Both the position numbers and the translations under genes were made by a program. Under the pieces are notes generated by a model. The model did not search any database. It had not been told where the DNA came from and worked only from the letters and a program-made list of their open reading frames with translations. Positions 34,304-42,575 of a stretch of 61,551 nt of DNA are shown piece after piece. This stretch comes from Algoriphagus sp. AGSA1. Lineage in GTDB: Bacteria > Bacteroidota > Bacteroidia > Cytophagales > Cyclobacteriaceae. Position 1 is the first letter of the stretch. Every line of letters begins with the position of its first letter. Location: contig NZ_JAJUWR010000032.1 of NCBI RefSeq assembly GCF_021390545.1, positions 1-61,551 of the forward strand, given 5' to 3'.

Positions 34304-35265
34304 ATCTTCATGAAAATCCGTCATTATTCCGAGAGGCTGTTCGGTTTACAGCAGAGCAAATGGGGATATTGGATATCTATGTGGAAAAAGACTACTGGGT
34401 GACTAAAGCACTGAGCCTTATTTTTTCTGATCCCATTGGCACAGAGGTGGTTTTTAAAGGAGGTACTGCACTTTCAAAATGTTATGGGTTGATAGAGCGA
34501 TTTTCTGAGGATATAGATTTGGTGGTTCTTTCTAGAGAAGAGGAGTCGGGCAGTAAGTTGAAAGGCAAATTGAAAGCTATTTATAATGTTGTGGAGAGGG
34601 TAATGCCTGAAGTTGAGATAGTGGGAGTAACCAACAAGCTGGGGATGATCAGAAAGACCGCCCATGAATATCCGATGATTTTTTCAGGAAAATTTGGGCA
34701 GGTCAGAGACAAAGTGATTTTGGAGTCTTCTACCCTAGGGCACTATGAACCATTTCACGAGAAGACAATAAACTCTTTTATCTATAATATGATGAGGAGT
34801 ACTAATCAAAATGAATTGGCTACTCAGTATAATTTGGAGCCACATACTGTTCAAGTGCTGGATGTGAAAAGGACCGTGTGCGAAAAAATATTGAGTTTAG
34901 TTCGCTTTAGCCATTCTGAAAACCCCATAGCTGATCTGAAAATGAAGATCCGTCATCTTTATGATTTACATAGAATATTGGGGAAGGAAAATTTCAGGGC
35001 TTTTATAATGTCCTCGGACTTTGAAGTGATGATTAATAGGGTAGGGCAGGACGATGTGATAGGATATAGAAGTAACAATTCTTGGCTGAATCTTCACCCT
35101 AAAGAAGCTTTGATTTTTGCGGATCTTGGCGGAGTCTGGAAAGAATTGGAGCCTACTTACTCCAGAGATTTTAGTGGATTGGTTTATGGAGACTTTCCAT
35201 TACCACAGGATGTATTGTCTTCTATGAAAATTTTGGCTGATAGACTAGATTATTTGGGAGGTTAA
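34300..35265 (+). CDS. AbiEii/AbiGii nucleotidyltransferase toxin
   Basis: About 321 aa. The DNA polymerase beta-like core FKGGTALSKCYGLIERFSED followed by IDLVVL holds the GG-S and DxD-type catalytic residues (about residues 55-80). Known AbiEii toxins transfer nucleotides to RNA acceptors and cause reversible growth arrest, including abortive phage defence. ATG 34300 overlaps the antitoxin TGA (ATGA), better than the TTG at 34288. The full family length and intact core suggest an active module. Confidence 0.9.
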   Translation: MNLHENPSLFREAVRFTAEQMGILDIYVEKDYWVTKALSLIFSDPIGTEVVFKGGTALSKCYGLIERFSEDIDLVVLSREEESGSKLKGKLKAIYNVVERVMPEVEIVGVTNKLGMIRKTAHEYPMIFSGKFGQVRDKVILESSTLGHYEPFHEKTINSFIYNMMRSTNQNELATQYNLEPHTVQVLDVKRTVCEKILSLVRFSHSENPIADLKMKIRHLYDLHRILGKENFRAFIMSSDFEVMINRVGQDDVIGYRSNNSWLNLHPKEALIFADLGGVWKELEPTYSRDFSGLVYGDFPLPQDVLSSMKILADRLDYLGG

Positions 35266-35397
35266 AGTAGATTGAATTTGGACGGGGCGTTTAGGAATGG
35301 GGCTACAATTCATACATTTAAGTCGTGTGTGACTTTATCGACCTTAAAAGCAGGTCGAGTGCTTTGAAATGGATGGAGGACTATCGAGAAATCTGTG

Positions 35398-35518
35398 ACT
35401 CGTCCTAAAAAAAGTTTACAGATTAAATGCTGGTATTGATTTATGATTCGGGAAGCAAAGCGATATCGGGAGAGGGGGAGGCAAATAAGCCAATTGTAAA
35501 TTGGTAAGGATATGAGGG
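35398..35518 (+). repeat. 121-bp direct repeat, right copy
   Basis: Identical to 33052-33172. It follows a short stretch (35324-35397) that matches the start of repeat R3 (TGTGTGACTTTATCGACC). Confidence 0.9.
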
Positions 35519-36010
35519 TAGGACAAGGCGTTAATAAATCATTCTGAGAATGATTTTAGCCTTGGGCCAGATTGTAGGGCAGGCAAACTTCACCCAGCGT
35601 CCAATTGAACTTCAGAGGTACTGAGAAGAAACCATAAGAGTAGGGGGGATTGTAGGTTGCGTTTTGAGGTAATGAGAAATCGAGCATCCTAAATTGTCTT
35701 CCGGAGGCCGTACTGGCAAAAATGCGAGATTCGATGTGACCATTAAAAAAATAAACACATCAAAGCATCGATTCGTAGCCTTTTCTTCTTAGGCGGGACA
35801 AAGTAATTGTAGTGATCAGAATTCGACTTTGGGCTACTGACCAGCCTCCTTTCTGCCTTCCCTGTCTGGGCGTAGAGAAGGCGTCTGACCAGGCGTAGTT
35901 TGCCTGCCCTGCAATCTCTGGCCTCTCGCTTAAAAGCTATGCAAAAGCTTTTCTTACCCTCGATCCTGTCTTTCTGTCACTAAGAATTTGTAATTCATTT
36001 TTCGCAGATT
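35519..36010 (+). repeat. Mosaic of dispersed repeats (variable-palindrome unit and R2)
   Basis: AAATCATTCT-G-AGAATGATTT flanked by GGCGTTAAT and TTAGCCTTGGGCCAG near 35530-35575. R2 (AATCGAGCATCCTAAATTGT; AACACATCAAAGCATCGATT) spans 35650-35860 and recurs at 54195-54395. No gene. Confidence 0.7.
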
Positions 36011-36020
36011 ATCTTGAGTT

Positions 36021-36284
36021 ATGGGAGAAGTGTATCAAATCAGAGACCAAGAGATGCCCTATTTCTAGACCTTTCAGGTCGTAGGCTGGGCGGATGTTTT
36101 TTCCAGAAAAGACTATCGGCACGTGATTCTGGAAAACTAGACCTATTGCAGAAAGGAAAAGGGGGATTTTTTTCAGTTAAATGAAAATGAGGTGGACAAC
36201 ATGGTATCGCAAAATGCGATAGCATCCAAACAAAGTCTGGGTGGAAGTTTACCTTTGGTATCGGCAAGCAAATTCTTGATGTAA
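36021..36284 (+). pseudogene. Y1 (REP-associated) transposase N-terminus joined to an ORF6N fragment
   Basis: One frame from ATG 36021 reads MGEVYQIRDQEMPYF, stop, TFQVVGWADVFSRKDYRHVI, stop. This is the start of a REP-associated tyrosine transposase. Without frame change it runs into QLNENEVDNMVSQNAIASKQ and SLGGSLPL, the middle of an ORF6N domain. Two stops make it non-coding. A second ORF6N chimera, intact, begins 34 bp later. Confidence 0.7.
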
Positions 36285-36318
36285 TATTAGATGATAAATG
36301 TAAAAAAACAGGAGTTGC

Positions 36319-37068
36319 ATGGAGCTGACCATTAGTGATATAGAAAATAGGATTTTCACAATAAGAGGAAATCAGGTGATGGTTGACAGAGATTTATCGG
36401 ATTTGTATCAGGTAGATACCAAAGTTTTAAACCAAGCTGTTAAAAGAAACAGCAACCGCTTTCCAGAACCTTTTCGCTTTCAGCTAACAAAAGAAGAGAA
36501 AATGGAACCGGTCACAAATTGTGACCGCTTAGAGAGCCTGAAACACAGTTCATCTAATCCATATGTATTTACCGAGCAAGGAGTAGCCATGCTTTCGGCT
36601 GTTTTAAGAAGTGAGGTAGCAGTAAATGTTAGCATACAGATTATGCAAGCTTTTCTTTATCTAAGTCGGTATATTATCCAAAATAAAAAGGAGTATTACC
36701 ATCATCTCCAAGCGGTAAGAGATCAGGGAGATTGGGAAGGATGGCTCCTCTTCATGATCCAGGGAGTGGAAAGTACCGCACTGCACACCCAGCAAAGGGT
36801 ACTGCAGATTAAACAGGCAATGATGGATCTCAAAAATATCCTTCGCCAAAATTATAAATTCTACAGCCAGGACTTGCTCAATCATCTTTTCAACCATCCC
36901 TATACCCGGATCGAGTATGTACAGCAAGCATTGATGCTCAAATCACGACAAACTGCTGCAGCTTATTTAAACCAACTGGCAACTGATGGTGTACTGATAA
37001 AAAAAGAAGGTCGCCCTAATTATTACATCAATCCCTATTTAATCAATGCCTTGGCAAATGATAATTAA
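36319..37068 (+). CDS. ORF6N domain fused to a Fic-protein C-terminal domain
   Basis: 249 aa. Residues about 1-115 are an ORF6N DNA-binding domain (MVDRDLSDLYQVDTKVLNQA, YVFTEQGVAMLSAVLRSEVA). From about 116 the sequence becomes LYLSRYIIQNKKEYYHHLQA, WEGWLLFMIQGVESTALHTQ, and a winged helix LLNHLFNHPYTRIEYVQQAL. That is the C-terminus of Fic AMP-transferases, normally preceded by HPFxxGNGR. The Fic catalytic motif is absent. The join lies at IQIMQAF / LYLSRYI. The frame is open and may be expressed as a chimeric DNA-binding protein, but a deletion product with no function is equally possible. Confidence 0.8.
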   Translation: MELTISDIENRIFTIRGNQVMVDRDLSDLYQVDTKVLNQAVKRNSNRFPEPFRFQLTKEEKMEPVTNCDRLESLKHSSSNPYVFTEQGVAMLSAVLRSEVAVNVSIQIMQAFLYLSRYIIQNKKEYYHHLQAVRDQGDWEGWLLFMIQGVESTALHTQQRVLQIKQAMMDLKNILRQNYKFYSQDLLNHLFNHPYTRIEYVQQALMLKSRQTAAAYLNQLATDGVLIKKEGRPNYYINPYLINALANDN

Positions 37069-37274
37069 TTAATGCTAGTCTATCAAAATCCTTACATGAC
37101 CCATGGCTATCCTAATCCCATTCCATGGAAAAACCCACAGTAAAAGTGAAAGTCGGCAATGAAGAATATCATAGCAAGTTGGAGGAATTGGTAGAAAAAG
37201 TAAACTAATTAAGAGATGAAAGGAATGAAGAATATATACAATATAGACGTAGAAACGTTGGAGGCGTTGTTGAA

Positions 37275-37451
37275 ATGAGTTGGGAATTCAAATTGTGGGA
37301 AGAAGTGCTAACCATTAAAAATGGACGAAATCAAAGTAAAGTAAAAGACGAGAACGGGGCTTATCCTATTTATGGAAGTGGTGGAATCATGGGTAGAGCG
37401 AATGATTATTTATGCGAAGCGGGTGCAACGATTATTGGAAGAAAGGGCTAA
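37275..37451 (+). pseudogene. HsdS (type I restriction specificity subunit) fragment
   Basis: MSWEFKLWEEVLTIKNGRNQ and YPIYGSGGIMGRANDYLCEA then GATIIGRKG are the start of an HsdS target-recognition domain. A stop (37449) interrupts the expected GRKGTINNP, and INNP follows in frame. After 37480 similarity is lost. No HsdR or HsdM nearby. 37452-37599 shows no other gene; 37069-37274 has only a 27-codon ORF (37125-37208) of unknown value. Confidence 0.7.
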
Positions 37452-37632
37452 ATTAACAATCCGATTTCCAATAAAAATACCCAAAGCCCGCTTGATTGGA
37501 TCGACGAAATCCTTAATTTGGTCACAGCATCATCCCTAAGACCTGTGGACAATGGCGATATAGACGCAATAGGGAAGTGGGAGTGGTGTAACTACAAATG
37601 TTGTGTGCAACTAAAAAAACAGACTTTAAGAG

Positions 37633-38553
37633 ATGAACAATAACAAAATCACCATTTTGGAATTTCCTTCAAATTTGGGATTAAAGAAAACTGATTTTGA
37701 AACTGAACCTGGGGTGAAAAAACTTCCAGATTGGTTGAACAAACACAGCTTTCACGAACAAATAAAACCCGAACTTGTTTTTCGTCTTGAACCGCCCGAA
37801 TACTCAATGGACTTTGACAATGAGTCAAGTGTACGAAATGCAGACAAAATTATTGAATATGCTGTTGCACAATCAAAATTAACATCTGAACAATTAGAAA
37901 AAGATTCTTTTAAAATAATCATTGGAGGCGATTGTAGTATTTTGATTGGTAGTGCCATTGCACTCAAACAGAAAGGAAATTTTGGGCTTTTTTACTTAGA
38001 TGGACATACAGATTATATTTTGCCTGAAATTTCCCAAACAGGAGGTGTAGGGGGAATGGTTCTGGCAATTGCTACAGGCCTCGGACACAAAAAATTAACT
38101 AATATCCTTAATCAAAAGCCATATTTTGAAGAAAAATATGTCTTTTGCGTTGGGAACAGAGAATATGATAAAGAATATGTACGACCAATTCTGGAATCGG
38201 AAATAAACTATTTCGATTTAAAAAGATTGCGAAAGAACGGACTTACAAAGACTGTCAATCAATTTTTAGAATTAGTTCGTAAAAATAATTTAGACGGTTT
38301 CTTCATTCATCTTGACGTCGATGTTTTGAATGATACAATTATGCCTGCGGTTGACAGCCGGGAAATTGACGGACTAACCTATAAAGAGTTTTCGGAATTA
38401 TTAATACCATTATTTTCGAGCAAAAACGCTGTTGGAATTGAAATCACAATTCTCGACCCGAAATTGGATACAGATGGAAAATATACTATAGAATTTATAA
38501 AGAATTTTATTGAAATATTAGAATACGGAAAATCCTGCACATACAGCACCTAA
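37633..38553 (+). CDS. Arginase/agmatinase-family protein with altered metal motif
   Basis: 306 aa ureohydrolase fold; the family cleaves guanidino or formimino groups with two Mn ions. Seen: IIGGDCSILIGSAIA (about residue 97), LFYLDGHTDYILPE (about 120), and GFFIHLDVDVLNDTIMPAVD (about 220). The first motif is normally GGDH, where His binds Mn; here it is Cys. The second is normally DAHxD and is DGHTD. The Asp pair in HLDVDVLN is kept. Activity may be changed or lost. Upstream GTTGTGTGC (37600) and the hairpin-rich sequence after the stop suggest a cassette. Confidence 0.85.
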   Translation: MNNNKITILEFPSNLGLKKTDFETEPGVKKLPDWLNKHSFHEQIKPELVFRLEPPEYSMDFDNESSVRNADKIIEYAVAQSKLTSEQLEKDSFKIIIGGDCSILIGSAIALKQKGNFGLFYLDGHTDYILPEISQTGGVGGMVLAIATGLGHKKLTNILNQKPYFEEKYVFCVGNREYDKEYVRPILESEINYFDLKRLRKNGLTKTVNQFLELVRKNNLDGFFIHLDVDVLNDTIMPAVDSREIDGLTYKEFSELLIPLFSSKNAVGIEITILDPKLDTDGKYTIEFIKNFIEILEYGKSCTYST

Positions 38554-38665
38554 GAAAACATGGGGCGTACAGTGGTTTCCGCAAGGTTCGTTCCCCGTGG
38601 CTATATTTGTCACGGGCGGACAAGTAAGAGCTTCGAAAGCCCCACGTTTCTTAACTGCAAACCGT
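38537..38665 (+). other. attC-like site after the arginase-like gene
   Basis: AAGAAAACATGGGGC (38552-38566) pairs with GCCCCACGTTTCTT (38639-38652) with one bulged A, the unpaired-base feature used by integron recombinases. An inner CCCGTG/CACGGG hairpin is at about 38594-38616. The gene's stop lies at its left edge. It ends at ACCG before TGTGTGACTTG, exactly where repeat R3 begins. Confidence 0.55.
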
Positions 38666-39480
38666 GTGTGACTTGAATTGGCCTTATAAGTAGCTCGATA
38701 AGTAGCTCGAATGCTTTGAAATGGATGGAGGACTATTGGGCAATCAATAGCTAGACCCTCCGATGGCGGCTTGCCGGAGCAGACATCAATTAAGCGTAGC
38801 GAATCACAGATGCCAATAAATAAAATCACTACATCTGTAAACTACCTTACGCTGCATCCAGTGGAAACAGGGATGTGGTGAGCGGTTAAGGAAAAATGGG
38901 GACATCGATTCCTGTAGGTGAGTAATGATGGAGCTGATCCGCAACCACCCACCCCCAAATCCAAGCAACTCCCTGGCTATCCAGCCTAAAATGTGGATAA
39001 CTTTCTGGATTTCACCCAAAAAATACCCTAGGACCGAGCGTTAAAAATCTCTTCGGTGAAGAGATTTAGCGAAGGGGCCAGGTTGCGGGCTGGCTTCCTA
39101 TCATTTTTTTCCTTTTATTGCACAAGCCTTTTAGTTTTTGAAATCGAAGATCCCGAGAGCAAAGCGATTCGGGAACAACCAACTTACTTCTAGCTCTTTA
39201 GCCCATCTGGAGCAGAGCCATGCTCCCTCTCCTAAAGGAGAGGGCTGGGGTGAGGTAGGTAGAACAGCCAACTTTTATAGCACCCATCCGGGCATAAATC
39301 CGGAAACCCATTTAATTCTGAATCCGATAGTAAAATGATAGCAGAGCCGATTGCCTCCTCTTTCAGGAGGAAGATGGCAGGAGGTAGGGAAGCCAATTGC
39401 AAATTGGTCAAGATATTAGGTGAGGTTATAAACTCACCCAGTGCCGCGAGCTAAATGACTACGCAGGGGGAGATTTAAGT
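38666..39480 (+). repeat. Repeat R3 (about 500 bp) followed by R1
   Basis: R3 (38666-39180) is near-identical to 45652-46150 and contains CTCCGATGGCGGCTTGCCGG, CAACCACCCACCCCCAAATC and ATCTCTTC-GGT-GAAGAGAT. R1 follows (39180-39420: GCCATGCTCCCTCTCCTAAA, GGAGAGGGCTGGGGTGAGGT). No gene in 38554-39529. Confidence 0.85.
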
Positions 39481-39493
39481 TTAATAATTAAAA

Positions 39494-39518
39494 GGCTGAC
39501 CGATAAATCATATCAGCC
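39494..39518 (-). terminator. Probable terminator of the small Cys/His protein gene
   Basis: GGCTGA and TCAGCC, 13 bp apart, followed on the minus strand by TTTT. Located just beyond the stop at 39530. Confidence 0.45.
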
Positions 39519-39529
39519 AGTCTTTTCTT

Positions 39530-39730
39530 TTAGGTGGTGTGACAATCATTACTGCAATGAAAACACCCATTGCTTTTACTATAGATTTTTTTTGCTTCGG
39601 CGACTGCTGTTCTGCATATTGGATGCCATCCAAGATCCCGGTAATTACTTGGGAAGTAAGGGCATCCTGTTTGATGAACTTCATGGTCTCCATTGGGTTG
39701 GGCGACATTGTTTACTACGAAATTTGGCAT
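39530..39730 (-). CDS. Small Cys/His-rich protein, 66 aa
   Basis: MPNFVVNNVAQPNGDHEVHQ, then TGCPYFPSNYRDLGWHPICR, then KSNGCFHCSNDCHTT. The CxxC and C-H pairs (GCFHCSNDCHT) look like a metal site. I recall small Bacteroidetes proteins with the same NGDHEVH start and CxxC end, but know no function. The overlapping reading frame at 39508-39708 is a shadow. ATG start, own terminator, minus strand. Confidence 0.65.
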   Translation of the reverse strand: MPNFVVNNVAQPNGDHEVHQTGCPYFPSNYRDLGWHPICRTAVAEAKKIYSKSNGCFHCSNDCHTT

Positions 39731-39883
39731 TTTATTTTGGTTTTAGTGAGGTGTAAACATAGGGTAATTTGCTTTATATGTGCGATTTATGGGTTTATCC
39801 TTGGTTTGTTTTGACATTAATTGGCAGAGAAATTGGCTTTATAGCAAGATCCAAGTATTAAGGTAGAGCTGAAAGAATTTTAA

Positions 39884-40099
39884 CTAGGTGGTTTTTTTCT
39901 TTGGTCGATTAGCTTTAAGCTTCTTTTTCTCTATCCTTTCATTTGATGCTATTTCCTTAAGTTTGGTGTAGTTGTTCTTAAAAGTTTCATAGTAGGGGTG
40001 TAATATTTTTAGGAAAAGGAAAACGAGGGAAATGATAACAGGTATTCTTACCCCTCCTTCGAAGTAGTTTATAATATCTAAAATGATTTGCTCTTCCAT
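39884..40099 (-). CDS. Small membrane protein, 71 aa
   Basis: MEEQIILDIINYFEGGVRIP then VIISLVFLFLKILHPYYETF forms one membrane helix, followed by a basic tail (NERIEKKKLKANRPKKKTT). The start at 40099 has AAGAAAGG just upstream; an in-frame ATG at 40177 would add 26 residues. Family not recognised. Confidence 0.45.
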   Translation of the reverse strand: MEEQIILDIINYFEGGVRIPVIISLVFLFLKILHPYYETFKNNYTKLKEIASNERIEKKKLKANRPKKKTT

Positions 40100-40177
40100 A
40101 ACCTTTCTTATTTGCCAGAAACCTATATCAATCCGCTGGGTAAGTTTAGGACGTGTATTTTTCATGTCAGAGGACAA

Positions 40178-40631
40178 TGAAAATGAATCTTCCTAAGCTC
40201 TCAATGCAGTTTTTGATCAGACTTCAAAGGAATGGATTCCCTTGGTTCCCGAAAGGACAAATTGGAGGGGAGTGCTTTTTAGCTTCAGATACTGGATTTT
40301 AATAACAAGCCTTAAGTGTAAAAAAGTGGACAAATTTGGACTGAAAATCTGGGCTAATTCCCTTTTATTCTTAGAAATTGAGGAGTTTGAACTTGATTAA
40401 CATGGAATAAATAAAGAGATGTATGAGGCTACTATCTTATGACTTTCAAGTAAGTTAGGACAGAATAGCCCCATATCTTAACAGACCCTGAGAAAATAAA
40501 TGCATGAGGAGATACTTCACAAATCATTTCAGATAGTATTGCAATCCGGGAAATCAAACTGTAGGCAGGTACATCCCTCCCTGAGTAGTTTCATAAGCAA
40601 TAAGACTACTTTTGGGTTGAGACGTCTCCTG
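40178..40631. other. Gene-free stretch
   Basis: I see no gene, repeat or clear signal here. A plus-strand ORF at 40500-40712 is low-complexity in codon use and overlaps the next gene's 3' end; not supported. Confidence 0.5.
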
Positions 40632-42575
40632 TTAGTCTTCGTTTGTTTTGTATCCTTGTTCGGGGTGATTATGCGTAAATGGGAACCTTTTTATAAGTTT
40701 ACCTCTCTTTAGCAAATCAGGCAAAATCTTATTTCGGATATAACTTTCCGACTTGCCTAAAGCTTTAGCCAATTCCTCCTTTTTCATAAAGTTTTCCTTG
40801 CAAAGTTGTAGTATGATTTTTTCAAGTTCTTCCCGTTTAAGGTTTTTTCCATGATATTGGGCGTCATCCTTATCAGAATGGGTATTGGAAGTGGAGGTTG
40901 CAACCTTTTTTGCTGAGGTTGCAACCTTTTCTGTCGTGGTTGCAACCTTATTCTCCTCAAAAATGGCCTTCCCGGACTGATTTATAGAGGTTGCAACCTT
41001 TTTTGTAGAGGTTGCAACCTTTTCTGTTGCGCCTTGCTTCGCTTTTATTTTGTAGGTTGTCCACCGACCATTATTGTCAGATTCAAGGTAATCCTCCAAG
41101 CACAATTTTTTTAAGAGATGTGTGATATCGGAACGGTGGAGGTTCAGCACATATTGAAGTCGCTGGTTGGAAATGGACTCTTCTATGAGGCAAAAAGATA
41201 ATGCGGTAAGTTCATCAGGGGTCAATTGGCTAACGTCTCCAATTGTAGAATTTAATTCATCCAAGATGGCATCTGGAATTACATTAAACATGGGTAGTGT
41301 CAACTTAATTCGATCGGGTTGTGACTCCAATTCCAGAAAAGGTTTCCTCCAATGTGATTCTTGCCACCCTGACATGATTTTGTCTACACCACTTCCCGCT
41401 TTTTCTGCCCGTCCAATTAACATAAACATTTGTTGCAAGGAAGGGTTTCTACATTCACTGATTCCTCCCGAATAATATTGGTGAATGGAAACCAAGAGAG
41501 TTCCTGGATTGGAAAAAACAAACTTCTCAGTATCCAATTCAACGATAATATTTCCGCTGAGGGAATAATCCGTATGTACCAGCGCATTGACAAAAGCTTC
41601 ACGCAAAGCAATATGGGTTGGAGTTTCATCGACCCTTTTGTCATTTTCAAGTCGAAATGGTTTGGGGAGAGTAGATGAGAGTTTCGGCCACACCTTAAGA
41701 TAAAATTGGAGAAGGTTGGATTCCCAAGTCCCGTCTGGGCTAATCCGATCAGTCCATCTGATTTTTTCATCCGATGAAAGCCGCTCTCTGAAATCAGGAA
41801 AATAATTCGGAAGTGCGGTCTGCTCTTTGATGCTGTCTTCCTTTCCAAACATCAATAAACCGGCAAGCGTAATGCCTTCCGTTCTGGATTTTCTGTCAAC
41901 TCGATATGCTCCTATTTTCTTGAAAAGTTCCAAGTCTTCTGAAGCATGCCAGGGATGGTTCGGTTTCGATGACAGAAATAACTGACGAAACTGTTTGACT
42001 GAAGTCTGGTCAAAGTCCGCCACCGTGAAATCCTCCAAAATCAGACTGTCGCGTTTAAGTTCTCCGCTAGAGTCAGCCAGCATACGTTTTACTTCCTCAT
42101 CAGTACATCTATAGTCTCCTTCATGGTTCCTTTTATAAGTATTTCCCAGAGGATTTCTTGTCAAATAAACAGGTCTCTCTGTTCTGTTAGCAAATGGAAT
42201 TCTAAAGCATAAAAGGCTTTTCTCCTGGAAGGAGATGACCTTCACGTCTTCATTTCGTAGAAGATTTCTACTGATTGCGTTAGGATTATTGCACTCATTC
42301 CAGAACTGATTCTTATACTGCTCAATCTGTTCCTCTTCAAGTCCCTCGATTGACAGGACACCTTTTTTCTCTTTTACACCAAGGATGATTATTCCGGAAT
42401 TTGTGTTAGCAAATGCTGAATAGGTTTTCCATAATTCTTTACTCGGAAAACCATCAATAGCCGATTTGTATTCTACCTCCTCATTTTCCTTAAGATCAAA
42501 TTCTTCTTCTATTTGGAAATACAAGGAATATTGTTCTTCCCAATCAAATAGGGTGAGTTGCTTTTCTTTCATCAT
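40632..42575 (-). CDS. AlbA_2/ATPase_c_4 protein (RecG-like, Schlafen-AlbA type) with KVATS repeat linker
   Basis: 647 aa. N-terminal AlbA_2 domain (about 25-170: ENEEVEYKSAIDGFPSKELW, SAFANTNSGIIILGVKE), then an ATPase_c_4 domain (about 320-430: ALREAFVNALVHTDYSLSGN, GRAEKAGSGVDKIMSGWQE). Winged helices follow at about 455-530 and at the C-terminus (FMKKEELAKALGKSESYIRN). The linker (about 535-580) holds five KVATS/KVATT units. Such proteins are putative transcription regulators, sometimes phage-defence linked. Each repeat in DNA contains the palindrome GGTTGCAACC. Minus strand, alone. Confidence 0.85.
   Translation of the reverse strand: MMKEKQLTLFDWEEQYSLYFQIEEEFDLKENEEVEYKSAIDGFPSKELWKTYSAFANTNSGIIILGVKEKKGVLSIEGLEEEQIEQYKNQFWNECNNPNAISRNLLRNEDVKVISFQEKSLLCFRIPFANRTERPVYLTRNPLGNTYKRNHEGDYRCTDEEVKRMLADSSGELKRDSLILEDFTVADFDQTSVKQFRQLFLSSKPNHPWHASEDLELFKKIGAYRVDRKSRTEGITLAGLLMFGKEDSIKEQTALPNYFPDFRERLSSDEKIRWTDRISPDGTWESNLLQFYLKVWPKLSSTLPKPFRLENDKRVDETPTHIALREAFVNALVHTDYSLSGNIIVELDTEKFVFSNPGTLLVSIHQYYSGGISECRNPSLQQMFMLIGRAEKAGSGVDKIMSGWQESHWRKPFLELESQPDRIKLTLPMFNVIPDAILDELNSTIGDVSQLTPDELTALSFCLIEESISNQRLQYVLNLHRSDITHLLKKLCLEDYLESDNNGRWTTYKIKAKQGATEKVATSTKKVATSINQSGKAIFEENKVATTTEKVATSAKKVATSTSNTHSDKDDAQYHGKNLKREELEKIILQLCKENFMKKEELAKALGKSESYIRNKILPDLLKRGKLIKRFPFTHNHPEQGYKTNED
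40896..41030 (-). repeat. Five GGTTGCAACC palindromes inside the coding region
   Basis: Near-identical 20-22 bp units of the type GAGGTTGCAACCTTTT, three spaced by about 21 bp, a gap of about 50 bp, and two more. In the minus frame they encode KVATS/T. Each unit holds a perfect 10-bp palindrome. Confidence 0.85.
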
